Source of the DNA: Terrimesophilobacter sp044464485
GTDB taxonomy: Bacteria; Actinomycetota; Actinomycetes; Actinomycetales; Microbacteriaceae
Direction: 5' to 3'
Length of the DNA stretch: 64,000 bases
Assembly: GCA_044464485.1 (NCBI GenBank)
Contig: JBIQLG010000011.1
Location: 1-64,000 of the forward strand
Shown: one piece after another, positions 23,838 through 31,859 of the stretch
Layout: every line of letters begins with the position of its first letter
Numbering within the stretch: the stretch's first letter is position 1
Position numbers and translations under genes: made by a program
Notes under the pieces: model-generated
Told to the model about the DNA's origin: nothing
Databases searched by the model: none
What the model saw: the letters and a program-made list of their open reading frames with translations, nothing else

Positions 23838-25451
23838 ATGAAAACTGATGTCCTCATCGTCGGGGGAGGCCCCGTTGGACTGGCTTTGGCAATGGAGCTC
23901 AATCATCACGGAATCCGGTCTGTGATCATTGACCCTCGACTCGAGGTCACCATGTTTCGCAAAGCGAACGGATGCAATGCGCGAACCTTTGAACACTTCC
24001 GCCGGTGGGGGGTCGCGGAGGAAGTGAGGCGTGAAGCGCCACTTCCGGGTGACTGGTCGGATGACATTCTCTTCATGACTTCCTTCACCGGCTATGAGTT
24101 GGGTCGGCTCGCCGGGGCCAAACACGGCGTCGGACGAATGAACGAGTCGCCGGAGACATTCCAGCGGGTTCCGCAATGGATTATCGAACGAACTCTTCGC
24201 CGAAAGTTGGAGGAGAACGCACTCACAACGACGCGTTGGGGGGTGAAGCTGGTTCGCCACGAGCCGGGCGATGGGGAGCATTCCGTCGCGACCGTTGTCG
24301 ATTCCGACGGTATCGAGTCGACCATCGATGCTCGTTATGTCATCGGATGCGATGGAACACGAAGCACCGTGCGCTCAGACATCGGCGTGGCGCTGGATGA
24401 CGAAACTACTTACTCCCTGAACGCCAACATCACGATGAAGTGTCCGGAGCTGGGCGGCCTTCACGGAAAGTCACGAGCGGTGCACTACTGGTACATGAAT
24501 GAGGACGTCAGCGGACACTTCAGCCCGCAAGACCTGTCGGGTACCTGGCTGCTGACGTCGACGTGGCTGGCCGAAGACAAGGAACCCGATCTTGATGCGC
24601 TTATTCGCCGAGCGGTCGGTACTCCAGTCGAATACACGATTGTTGATTCCTCGGTGTGGTGGGCGAACAGTTACCTTGCCAGGGAGTACCGCAAGGGGAA
24701 CTCGTTCCTGTGCGGGGATGCCATCCACGTGCATCCGCCGTCGGGTGGCTATGGAATGAACCAGGGTGTGCAGGACGCCGTTGACCTTGGTTGGAAGCTT
24801 TCGGCAACGCTCTCTGGCTGGGGCAGTGACGGTCTGCTCGACAGTTACGAACTCGAGCGCAAACCGGTGAATCGCTGGTTTGTTGCGGAGGCGGTGGACA
24901 GCTGGCGACGGACCGGCCGCCAATTGGCTGAGCCCGGTTTGGAAGCTGAAGGACGGGACAATGATCTTTTGCGCGACCGGATCGGGCGGGAAATTTGCGC
25001 CTCGCGGGCAAAGCAGTTCGATGCGCTGGGAATCATTTTCGGCTACCAGTACGAGAATTCCCCCATCGTCGTGGACGACGGGACAGAAGTGATTCTGTCA
25101 ACGGTGTCCCACTATGCTCCCACAGCACGCCCAGGGGCACGGGCGCCGCATGCCTGGCTGGAGGATGGATCGAGCCTGTTCGACCACTTTGGACGTGAGT
25201 TCACTCTGCTGGATCTGGGAAGTGACAGCGCTGACGTGGATTCACTTGTTCACAGTGCGGAAGAGCTCAAGATCCCGCTGACTGTTCTGCGCGTTCACTC
25301 TGAAACGCTCCAGGAACTGTATGGATCGGACCTCATTCTGATTCGGCCGGATCAGCACGTCGCGTGGCGCAGAATGGACGCGAAGGAACAGCTGGATCCG
25401 CAAGCGATCCTGTCCACGGTAGTGGGGCGGGTGGCCTCATTGGCGGGATGA
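23838..25451 (+). CDS. FAD-dependent aromatic hydroxylase (PheA/TfdB/MhpA type)
   Basis: 537-aa group A flavoprotein monooxygenase that would hydroxylate an aromatic ring with NAD(P)H and O2. The FAD dinucleotide fold GGGPVG is at residues 9-14. The middle motif is YVIGCDGTRSTVR and the second FAD motif is CGDAIHVHPPSGGYGMNQGVQDA. The thioredoxin-like C-terminal domain of phenol-hydroxylase relatives is represented by the last about 130 residues (PGARAPHAWLEDG onwards). It follows the VOC gene in the same direction. A second, different hydroxylase of the same superfamily is encoded at 27907. Confidence 0.9.
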   Translation: MKTDVLIVGGGPVGLALAMELNHHGIRSVIIDPRLEVTMFRKANGCNARTFEHFRRWGVAEEVRREAPLPGDWSDDILFMTSFTGYELGRLAGAKHGVGRMNESPETFQRVPQWIIERTLRRKLEENALTTTRWGVKLVRHEPGDGEHSVATVVDSDGIESTIDARYVIGCDGTRSTVRSDIGVALDDETTYSLNANITMKCPELGGLHGKSRAVHYWYMNEDVSGHFSPQDLSGTWLLTSTWLAEDKEPDLDALIRRAVGTPVEYTIVDSSVWWANSYLAREYRKGNSFLCGDAIHVHPPSGGYGMNQGVQDAVDLGWKLSATLSGWGSDGLLDSYELERKPVNRWFVAEAVDSWRRTGRQLAEPGLEAEGRDNDLLRDRIGREICASRAKQFDALGIIFGYQYENSPIVVDDGTEVILSTVSHYAPTARPGARAPHAWLEDGSSLFDHFGREFTLLDLGSDSADVDSLVHSAEELKIPLTVLRVHSETLQELYGSDLILIRPDQHVAWRRMDAKEQLDPQAILSTVVGRVASLAG

Positions 25452-25587
25452 GTCGAGGAGAATACTCCGTGCGTCGAATCAACACTTTGCCGGCGTGGCG
25501 AATCGGTAGAAGCATGTGACGTGACGCGAGTACTCTCAGTAGTTGTCCAAAAGGCGAAGAAGTATCAAGCGAGAATCGAGTGGTTTG

Positions 25588-26277
25588 ATGGATAGTTTGA
25601 AAACCGTTGAGAAAGCTCTTCGCATCATCGACGAGTTGCTCGACCGACCTCTTAACGCCACCGACATCGCGAACGTTCTGAAGATGAATCGAACGGTCGT
25701 ACATCGCCAGTTGCTGACCTTGCAAAACAGTGGATATCTCATTCGAATTGGGGAAGTTTATTATCCAGGGCCAAAGTTCGTGCGTTTCAGCGAACTGACG
25801 GAGCCGGACCTCATGCATCGTCTCAACCCGATTATGAGGGACCTGAGTGCCCTCGTCGGTGAAACGATCATCCTCACCATTCCTGACCGGTTGGAAGCAA
25901 TCGGTATTGGAAGCGTACTCGGCCGTATCTATCCCGTCAGAGTCGAATACGAAGTCGGAGTGCGCCGCCCGATTTGGCTCGGCGCGAGCGGCCGCGCGAT
26001 TCTTGCCTTCAGCGACGAGTCGGTAATCGAAGCTGCCTCGCAAAGTGCGCCAGATCCTGAAGCGCTGCAGGTGCAGCTGGAAGAGATCAGAGACAAGGGC
26101 TATTCGGTTTCGAGCGACGAGCTCAAACAGGGTATTGCGGGGATTGCCGCTCCCATCATTGATCCCATCAACGGTGCGTTTGCGAGTTTGTCGATCGTCG
26201 TTCCTCTGGTTCGGGCAGACAACATCGAGCGATTCGTTCCGCAGTTGCTCGACGCCATTGCCCACGTGAGAAAGTAA
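25588..26277 (+). CDS. IclR-family transcriptional regulator
   Basis: 229 aa from the ATG at 25588; a TTG 15 codons upstream is an alternative and neither has a clear ribosome site. The N-terminal winged helix shows NATDIANVLKMNRTVVHRQLLTLQNSGYL. The C-terminal effector domain carries GASGRAILAF and DELKQGIAGIAAPI, the IclR signature. It lies inside the catabolic cluster and is the only regulator there, so it probably responds to the substrate or an intermediate and binds the GAAC-N6-GTTC sites at 17464 and 27718. Whether it activates or represses is unknown. Confidence 0.88.
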   Translation: MDSLKTVEKALRIIDELLDRPLNATDIANVLKMNRTVVHRQLLTLQNSGYLIRIGEVYYPGPKFVRFSELTEPDLMHRLNPIMRDLSALVGETIILTIPDRLEAIGIGSVLGRIYPVRVEYEVGVRRPIWLGASGRAILAFSDESVIEAASQSAPDPEALQVQLEEIRDKGYSVSSDELKQGIAGIAAPIIDPINGAFASLSIVVPLVRADNIERFVPQLLDAIAHVRK

Positions 26278-26287
26278 CTACCCTCGG

Positions 26288-26680
26288 TTAGTTGGGCGAT
26301 TCCTCGCTCAACACTTCTTTGGCGATTCGAAACGCTTCAACACCGGCTGGGATACCGGCATAGATTGAAAGCTGAATTAGCGTGTCTTCGATTTCCTCGA
26401 TCGTGCATCCATTGCGGAGTGCGCCCCTCATATGGAGCTTGAATTCCGCGCCGCGGTTCAGTGCGCCGATCATGGCGAGGTTCAGAAGGCTGCGGTCACG
26501 CAGTGTGAGGTTTGGTCTGCCCCACGAGGTTCCCCAGCAATATTCGGTAACAAGTTTTTGAAAGTCGTGCCCGAACGTACCTTCGGGGGAGGCGGCCAGG
26601 GACTTTTCGACGTACTCGGCGCCTACGACCTTTTTTCTCATCGCGAGACCTTGCTCGAATACTCCGTTGCTCATGCTCAT
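26288..26680 (-). CDS. Carboxymuconolactone decarboxylase-family protein
   Basis: 130-aa all-helical protein close to the PcaC type. It shows CWGTSWGRPNLTLRDRSLLNLAMIGALNRGAEFKLHMRGA and then TIEEIEDTLIQLSIYAG. The AhpD CxxC motif is absent, favouring a lactone decarboxylase or isomerase role over peroxidase chemistry. Its ATG overlaps the stop of the FAH-family gene (ATGA), so the two are co-translated. It is convergent with iclR. It fits a lower pathway that opens or decarboxylates ring-cleavage products, but the substrate is unknown. Confidence 0.85.
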   Translation of the reverse strand: MSMSNGVFEQGLAMRKKVVGAEYVEKSLAASPEGTFGHDFQKLVTEYCWGTSWGRPNLTLRDRSLLNLAMIGALNRGAEFKLHMRGALRNGCTIEEIEDTLIQLSIYAGIPAGVEAFRIAKEVLSEESPN

Positions 26681-27594
26681 ACCTCTTCCATTGCCACGGG
26701 ATTGATCAGTGAACCCAGGCCGGTGATTTTGATTTCTACCGTGTCTCCTGGTGTGAGGAACTCGGGCGGCTGTCGTTTGAAGCCGACACCTTCGGGAGTG
26801 CCCATGGCTATGACGTCACCGACTTCGAGCGGCAGAAACGTTGAAATCTGCTCAATCAGCGTGGGGATGTCGAACACCATGTCCCTTGTGTTGCCATTTT
26901 GCTTTTGGACACCATTGACGAAGGTTTCGATGTCAAGGACGTTCGGGTCGTCAATTTCGTCTGCGGTGACCAAATATGGCCCGAGTGGCCCGGTTGAGGC
27001 AAAGTTTTTGCCTTCGGTATATTGAGCAACCCGAAATTGATAGTCGCGAATCGTAGCATCGTTGAAAATTGTGTACGCGCCAACGTGGCTCATGGCTTTG
27101 TCGCGAGAAACGTGCCGTCCGCCTTTGCCAATGACTACAGCCAATTCGCCCTCCCAGTCGAGCTCGGAGGAGACAACTGGACGAATGATCGGTTGCCGAT
27201 GGCCCACGAGCGATGCAGACAGACGCGCGAACAAAATCGGAATCTCTGACAGTTCGCGGCCCGCTTCCTTCGCGTGCGCGGCGTAATTGCGCGCTACGCA
27301 CAGAAACTTCGGCGGTCGGGGGACGGCCGGTAAAATCGTGACGGAGTCGAACTTCAACCCGGCATCCGCTCCGTTCGCCGCGACAAATTCTTCCACTGCT
27401 TCGCGAGCGCGCAGCAGTTGCGTTCCCTCGTCCTGAAAAAGGTCCGTGGCGACTTGGGGTTCCGCGAGCGTGGAGTACTTTCCGTTCGAGCGTCCAGAGA
27501 ATTCACGCACCGCGCGAGGGATGTCGATGAGGTAATCGTCGATGCAGGCACCGAAACTCTGGGATCCGTGTGATTCGTAGGTGGCAATCTTCAT
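26677..27594 (-). CDS. Fumarylacetoacetate hydrolase-family enzyme
   Basis: 305 aa from the ATG at 27594; the reading frame runs 50 codons further upstream but without FAH features. Family members are Mg-dependent hydrolases, isomerases or decarboxylases of 2-oxo acid intermediates. Visible: FLCVARNYAAHAKE, LDWEGELAVVIGKGGR (metal-binding Glu pair), YTIFNDATIRDYQ, EGKNFASTGPLGPYLVT, and DVIAMGTPEGVGF. This is the 2-hydroxyhepta-2,4-diene-1,7-dioate isomerase/fumarylpyruvate hydrolase group. It is co-transcribed with the CMD gene and divergent from the second hydroxylase. Confidence 0.9.
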   Translation of the reverse strand: MKIATYESHGSQSFGACIDDYLIDIPRAVREFSGRSNGKYSTLAEPQVATDLFQDEGTQLLRAREAVEEFVAANGADAGLKFDSVTILPAVPRPPKFLCVARNYAAHAKEAGRELSEIPILFARLSASLVGHRQPIIRPVVSSELDWEGELAVVIGKGGRHVSRDKAMSHVGAYTIFNDATIRDYQFRVAQYTEGKNFASTGPLGPYLVTADEIDDPNVLDIETFVNGVQKQNGNTRDMVFDIPTLIEQISTFLPLEVGDVIAMGTPEGVGFKRQPPEFLTPGDTVEIKITGLGSLINPVAMEEV

Positions 27595-27717
27595 TCCTCG
27601 TAAACCTCCAGCGTCGCTTTCGTCTTCCGTGTCTCGTTTGGTTCTGCAGGAAACGGGCATGCTGCGGGCCGCCGGCAAGCGCTTCTTCCTGCGCGATCGA
27701 GCAGTCGTTCGATTAGA

Positions 27718-27744
27718 GAACATAGATGTTCGATCTATGGTCAA
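27718..27744 (-). promoter_or_regulatory. Operator and -35 region upstream of the FAH/CMD genes
   Basis: GAAC (27718-27721) and GTTC (27728-27731) repeat the inverted motif found at 17464. On the minus strand TTGACC (27744-27739) is a -35 candidate, placing the operator over the spacer/-10 region. No good -10 hexamer stands out. Confidence 0.5.
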
Positions 27745-27834
27745 GTGTTCCGCTAGTTCGGGCGCGATGTCAAGGCCGAATTGTCAAGTAAGTGTGAATG
27801 GGGTGATTTGGGCTGCACTGTACTACTTAAGTCG

Positions 27835-27881
27835 TGTTCTAAAAGCGAACACTTGACTTCGATAAAAGAACATGCCACATT
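27835..27881 (+). promoter_or_regulatory. Promoter region of the second hydroxylase
   Basis: TGTTC-N7-GAACA at 27835-27851 is directly followed by TTGACT (27853-27858) and a weak CACATT (27876-27881) 17 bp on. CTTGACTTCGATAAA here matches CTTGACTTCAATAAA at 17430 in all but one position. Together with the site at 27718, this divergent 312-bp gap (27595-27906) is the control hub of the cluster. Confidence 0.5.
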
Positions 27882-27906
27882 AATTTGATCTCGCGAAAGG
27901 AAACGC

Positions 27907-29649
27907 ATGTCCGACAGGATTCGCGATTACGGCATCGACTTTGAATGGCGCTCGTTTGCGCCCGTGATTCCCCGCTGCGATCACGACGGTCGAGACCTGT
28001 CAAGGCCGGATGTGGTGATTGTCGGAGGCGGGCCAACCGGTCTCGCCACCGCAGCCGGCCTCGGTCACGCGGGTGTGCGCGTACTGGTGCTGAATGCCTC
28101 CGACACGGTGTGCTCGACGAGTCGCGCGAATGGGATCAGCCATCGAACGTTCGACAGTTTGGATCGACTTGCGCCGGGGTTGGGAGCAGAACTCTACAGT
28201 GTTGCTCGACCGCTGGCCGGATTGAAGAACTTCTTCGGCGCGCGACAGATCCTGCAGAACGATGCACCGTCTGTCCCGCCGGATGGCTCACGATATGCAG
28301 GAGTCTCCTACCTTTCTCAATGGCATATCGAAGACGGGCTTGTACGCCACATTGAGTCGAACCTTGCGAATGTGGAAATACGGTGGCAATCGACGGTGAC
28401 GTCAATTGACGAATCACGTGGCGTTGTCCAGGTTCACACGACGATCGGCGACTATGAGGTGAAAGCACCGTGGATTGTTGCGGCAGATGGAGGCAAAAGC
28501 ACGATCCGCAAGCAACTCGGGCTTCGCATGGAGGGGCACGGATTCGACTCCACCTACGTCATCGTCGATGTCGAGGTGGGTGGCGTTCAGCCGCCGCCGG
28601 TACGCACTGTGTGGTTCGACCCGCCCTTTTTGCCCGGCGGTTTGCTCTTGCAACACATCACTCCCGGCGGTCTTTGGCGCCTGGACTTTCACTTGCCATT
28701 TGGCGTTGCCGTTGAACCGTTCATGGATCTGGACAGTATTCGATCTATAGTCGGGGAACACCTCGCGCGCGAGGGACGTGCGGCTGCCCACGCGAGGATC
28801 GTCTGGGTAACCACCTACACAGCGAGGTCGATATCGTTGGACCGGTATCGGTACGGGCGAATACTCTTTGCTGGTGATGCCGCACACCTGGTACCCATTT
28901 TTGGCGGATTTGGTTTGAACTCCGGAATGGATGATGCCAGCAATCTGAGTTGGAAGTTGGCGGCAGTAGTGAAAGGCCAAGCTCCGGAGAGCCTGCTGGA
29001 CAGCTATTCGCACGAGCGGGTTGCTGCGGTCAATTTGGGCCTGGAGTTCGTGGATCAGGCCGCGGAATACATGATTCCGTCAACACGCGCATCCGAGCAA
29101 CTTCGCTTCGCATCGTTGACGCTCGCCGCCGAAGGCGACGAGCTGTCGGCGGGAATTGGGCGATTCCGCCCGTTCAGAACTATGCCGGTGAGAAACTCCG
29201 AACTCAATCAAGACCCGACGCACCCGCGATCAATCTCGGGTTTAGAGACTGGCGCACCCATGCCTCAGTTCAACATTGTGGTCAACGGCGTCGAACAGCA
29301 CGTGCTCGAATTCATGGGAGGAGCGCTCACGCTGTTCTTGGTCACGTCGCCAACGGAATCGACCGAAACCGTCAACCTCATTCAGCTCGCCGACCTTGCG
29401 GAACGAATTCCGTATCCGTGTCTCATGGTCGGAGTGGCTGCACACAACAACAGCGGCTCTGGTGACATCCCCCGTGTAATTGAGGTTGTCGATTGTCAGG
29501 GTTTTCTGCAGAATCTGACCGGACCGCTCGGCGGCGCAATTCTCATCAGGCCGGATGGGTTGGTTGCGGGGAGTTGGATCGAGCCGACCATAAACGAGCT
29601 GCGCGATGGCGTGCACGATGTCCTCTCACTCGCGGGATCAAAGGTCTAA
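27907..29649 (+). CDS. Second FAD-dependent aromatic hydroxylase
   Basis: 580-aa group A flavoprotein monooxygenase. An N-terminal extension of about 35 residues precedes VVIVGGGPTGLATAAGLGHAGV (FAD fold, GGGPTG at 40-45). WIVAADGGKSTIRKQLGL is the middle motif and LFAGDAAHLVPIFGGFGLNSGMDDASNLSWKL the second FAD motif. The last about 120 residues resemble the thioredoxin-like tail of the family. Similar N-terminal extensions occur in 3-(3-hydroxyphenyl)propionate-type and hydroxybenzoate hydroxylases. CGAAAGGA lies before the ATG. The small DUF2783-like gene follows 9 nt later. Confidence 0.9.
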   Translation: MSDRIRDYGIDFEWRSFAPVIPRCDHDGRDLSRPDVVIVGGGPTGLATAAGLGHAGVRVLVLNASDTVCSTSRANGISHRTFDSLDRLAPGLGAELYSVARPLAGLKNFFGARQILQNDAPSVPPDGSRYAGVSYLSQWHIEDGLVRHIESNLANVEIRWQSTVTSIDESRGVVQVHTTIGDYEVKAPWIVAADGGKSTIRKQLGLRMEGHGFDSTYVIVDVEVGGVQPPPVRTVWFDPPFLPGGLLLQHITPGGLWRLDFHLPFGVAVEPFMDLDSIRSIVGEHLAREGRAAAHARIVWVTTYTARSISLDRYRYGRILFAGDAAHLVPIFGGFGLNSGMDDASNLSWKLAAVVKGQAPESLLDSYSHERVAAVNLGLEFVDQAAEYMIPSTRASEQLRFASLTLAAEGDELSAGIGRFRPFRTMPVRNSELNQDPTHPRSISGLETGAPMPQFNIVVNGVEQHVLEFMGGALTLFLVTSPTESTETVNLIQLADLAERIPYPCLMVGVAAHNNSGSGDIPRVIEVVDCQGFLQNLTGPLGGAILIRPDGLVAGSWIEPTINELRDGVHDVLSLAGSKV

Positions 29650-29658
29650 GGGTTCACC

Positions 29659-29895
29659 ATGATGGAGCAATCAGAATTCACGAGGGTGTACACGACGCTC
29701 GCGAAAGCGGTGGGGACCCAGGAGGATGCCACTCTTTTTCGTGATCGACTTTTGCTGCTCACGCTACGCGAGCTCACCGCCGCGCGTGCGCACGACCTCA
29801 TCGCGCAGGCATCACTTGACCCGGGAGCAGTAGAAGCTCTCAAGTCCGGTGAAGCCGGCGACCATTCGCGAAGTGATTCGCACGCGACGCAGTAG
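29659..29895 (+). CDS. Small DUF2783-like protein
   Basis: 78 aa, mostly helical: FTRVYTTLAKAVGTQEDATLFRDRLLLLTLRELTAARA. Its size and its place right after a group A hydroxylase resemble DUF2783 proteins, which often follow such flavoenzymes; the assignment is from memory of the pattern. The function of that family is not established; a chaperone or subunit role for the hydroxylase is possible. The C-terminal 20 residues are polar and probably disordered. Confidence 0.65.
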   Translation: MMEQSEFTRVYTTLAKAVGTQEDATLFRDRLLLLTLRELTAARAHDLIAQASLDPGAVEALKSGEAGDHSRSDSHATQ

Positions 29896-29904
29896 CCTCG
29901 TAGG

Positions 29905-30693
29905 GTGTCTCCCAAGCTCGGCAGAATCATCCGACTCGCTTCCATCGGATTGATTGTCGGTTTCTTCTCGGGACTGTTCGGCGTCGGCGGCGGAATTGTG
30001 CTCGTACCGCTCCTGATCGTGGTCGTCGGTTTCGACCAGCGGAAAGCAAGCGGCACTTCGCTGGCCGCAGTCTTGCCGACCGCCATCGCCGGGATGATTT
30101 CGTATGCGTCACACGGTTCAGTTGATTGGATCGCTGGAGCGATTCTGGCGGCGGGTGCCGTGGTGGGATCGCTGCTGGGAACCTGGCTCCTGCACCACAC
30201 CCACCAGCGCGTGTTGCGCTGGATATTCATCGTGTTTCTGCTTCTCGTGGCCGTACGGTTGTTCTTCCTCATTCCTGATCGATCGGCGGACCTCACCTTC
30301 ACCCTCGTGGTGGTTGTCGCACTTGTTGCACTCGGAGTTGTCACGGGAATCCTCTCAGGGCTGCTGGGAATCGGCGGTGGTGTGTTCATCGTTCCCGCGC
30401 TCATGCTTGTCTTCGGCGTCGGTGACCTCGTGGCAAAGGGCACGTCACTGCTCATGATCATCCCTACGGCAATCACGGGCACGTTTTCCAACGTGCGACG
30501 AGGGAACGCCGACCTCATTGCGGCAGCGACAATCGGATGCCTGTCCGTACCGGCGTCAGTCGGCGGCGCGGCGCTCGCGTGGGCCGTTCCGCCCGGGCTC
30601 GGCAGCATCCTGTTCGCCCTGCTTGTCATCTACAGCGCGCTGCAACTCGCGTGGAACGCTCTTCGTAAGCCGAGGTTCAGCGACCCGACCTAG
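29905..30693 (+). CDS. TauE/SafE-family membrane transporter
   Basis: 262-aa integral membrane protein with two homologous halves, each opening with the family glycine-rich motif: FFSGLFGVGGGIVLVPLLI and ILSGLLGIGGGVFIVPALM. About seven to eight helices. Members are proposed to move sulfite, sulfonates or organic anions. It starts with GTG and TAGCCT at 29893-29898 lies 6 nt upstream, a leaderless promoter pattern. It is close behind the catabolic cluster and may or may not belong to it. Confidence 0.85.
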   Translation: MSPKLGRIIRLASIGLIVGFFSGLFGVGGGIVLVPLLIVVVGFDQRKASGTSLAAVLPTAIAGMISYASHGSVDWIAGAILAAGAVVGSLLGTWLLHHTHQRVLRWIFIVFLLLVAVRLFFLIPDRSADLTFTLVVVVALVALGVVTGILSGLLGIGGGVFIVPALMLVFGVGDLVAKGTSLLMIIPTAITGTFSNVRRGNADLIAAATIGCLSVPASVGGAALAWAVPPGLGSILFALLVIYSALQLAWNALRKPRFSDPT

Positions 30694-30702
30694 GCTTGGA
30701 CC

Positions 30703-31524
30703 ATGGACAGCATCACGCTCAACGACGGAACAACCATCCCCCAGCTCGGATTCGGCGTCTTCAAGGTCGACCCCGGCGAGACCGAACGCATCGTCTCCGA
30801 GGCGCTTGAGGTGGGGTATCGCCACATCGACACGGCGGCGATCTATGGCAACGAGAAAGGCGTCGGCAAGGCGATTGCGGCATCCGGGATCCCGCGCGAC
30901 GACCTGTACATCACGACGAAACTGTGGAACGACCGCCACGACGACGCTCAGATCGCGCTGCGGGAAAGCCTCGACAAGTTGGGGCTCGAGCACGTCGACC
31001 TGTACCTCATCCACTGGCCCGCGCCGAAGAATAATCGCTACGTGCACGCGTGGGAGTCTCTCGTGGAACTGCGCGGCGACGGTCTCACGACGAGCGTCGG
31101 CGTGGCGAACTTTCTTGTGCCGCACCTGGAGAAGCTGCTTGCCTCCTCGGACGTCGTCCCCGCCGTCGACCAGATCGAGTTGCATCCCGCGCACCAGCAG
31201 CCGGCCACGACGGCGTTCGCGCGCGAGCACGGCATCCACATCGAGTCGTGGGGACCGCTGGGGCAGGCGAAGTACCCGCTGCTGGAAAACCCCGTGATCA
31301 GCGCGGCGGCGGAGGCGCACGGCAAGACTGCCGCGCAGGTTGTGCTGCGCTGGCACCTGCAGAGCGGGTTCATCGTCTTCCCGAAGACGAACCATCGCGA
31401 ACGGATGGTCGAAAACTTCGACGTGTTCGACTTCGCGTTGACGGATGCCGAAATGGCCGCGATCACCGCCCTCGAGCGCGGCGGCGAGGGGCGCGTCGGG
31501 AGTCATCCGGACACCGTCGACTAG
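30703..31524 (+). CDS. Aldo/keto reductase
   Basis: 273-aa NADPH-dependent (alpha/beta)8-barrel reductase of the 2,5-diketo-gluconate reductase-like group. Shown by IPQLGFGVFKVDPGE, GYRHIDTAAIYGNEKGVG (catalytic Asp and Tyr), LIHWPAPKNN (catalytic His) and the cofactor-binding FPKTNHRERMVENFDVFDF. Full length. TAGGCT at 30691-30696 lies 6 nt before the ATG and no Shine-Dalgarno is present, so initiation is probably leaderless. Substrate not predictable. Confidence 0.93.
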   Translation: MDSITLNDGTTIPQLGFGVFKVDPGETERIVSEALEVGYRHIDTAAIYGNEKGVGKAIAASGIPRDDLYITTKLWNDRHDDAQIALRESLDKLGLEHVDLYLIHWPAPKNNRYVHAWESLVELRGDGLTTSVGVANFLVPHLEKLLASSDVVPAVDQIELHPAHQQPATTAFAREHGIHIESWGPLGQAKYPLLENPVISAAAEAHGKTAAQVVLRWHLQSGFIVFPKTNHRERMVENFDVFDFALTDAEMAAITALERGGEGRVGSHPDTVD

Positions 31525-31551
31525 TGGAGGGCGCAGACGTCCGTGCCCTTG

Positions 31552-31619
31552 CTGCGCCCAGTCTCCCCGGTGCGTCCGGCCCTCCCTGCGCCCAGTCTCC
31601 CCGGTGCGTCCGGCGCTCC
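31552..31619. repeat. Two tandem 34-bp direct repeats
   Basis: CTGCGCCCAGTCTCCCCGGT begins at 31552 and again at 31586, each followed by GCGTCCGGC and a CTCC with one base change; a third partial copy starts at 31620. Non-coding. Confidence 0.85.
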
Positions 31620-31663
31620 CTGCGTCCGAAAGCCGCTCCGCGCACCCGAAGCAAGGCCCGCGC

Positions 31664-31794
31664 GGAGGAGGTTACTGGCGCCGGGACGTTACTGATGCGG
31701 GGGGCCTACTGGTGCGGACGAGACTACGGGTGTGGAGGAGGTTACTGGCGCCGGGACGTTACTGATGCGGGGGGCCTACTGGTGCGGAGGAGAC
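31664..31794. repeat. Two 61-bp direct repeats at a 70-bp period
   Basis: GGAGGAGGTTACTGGCGCCG starts at 31664 and 31734 and continues identically through ACGTTACTGATGCGGGGGGC and CTACTGGTGCGGA, with one mismatch near the end. Together with the 34-bp repeats it fills the 335-bp gap between the aldo/keto reductase and pdxH genes. No gene is credible there. Confidence 0.85.
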
Positions 31795-31859
31795 TGCTGG
31801 CGGGGCGACTGGATTCCGGGCGGGCAAGCGACGACTGGTGCAGGGACCGGGGCATGTCC

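Noticed and set aside
17201..29900. Integrated mobile element carrying the catabolic genes
   Set aside because: No integrase, transposase, direct-repeat boundary or tRNA attachment site was found. Transfer remains possible but not shown.
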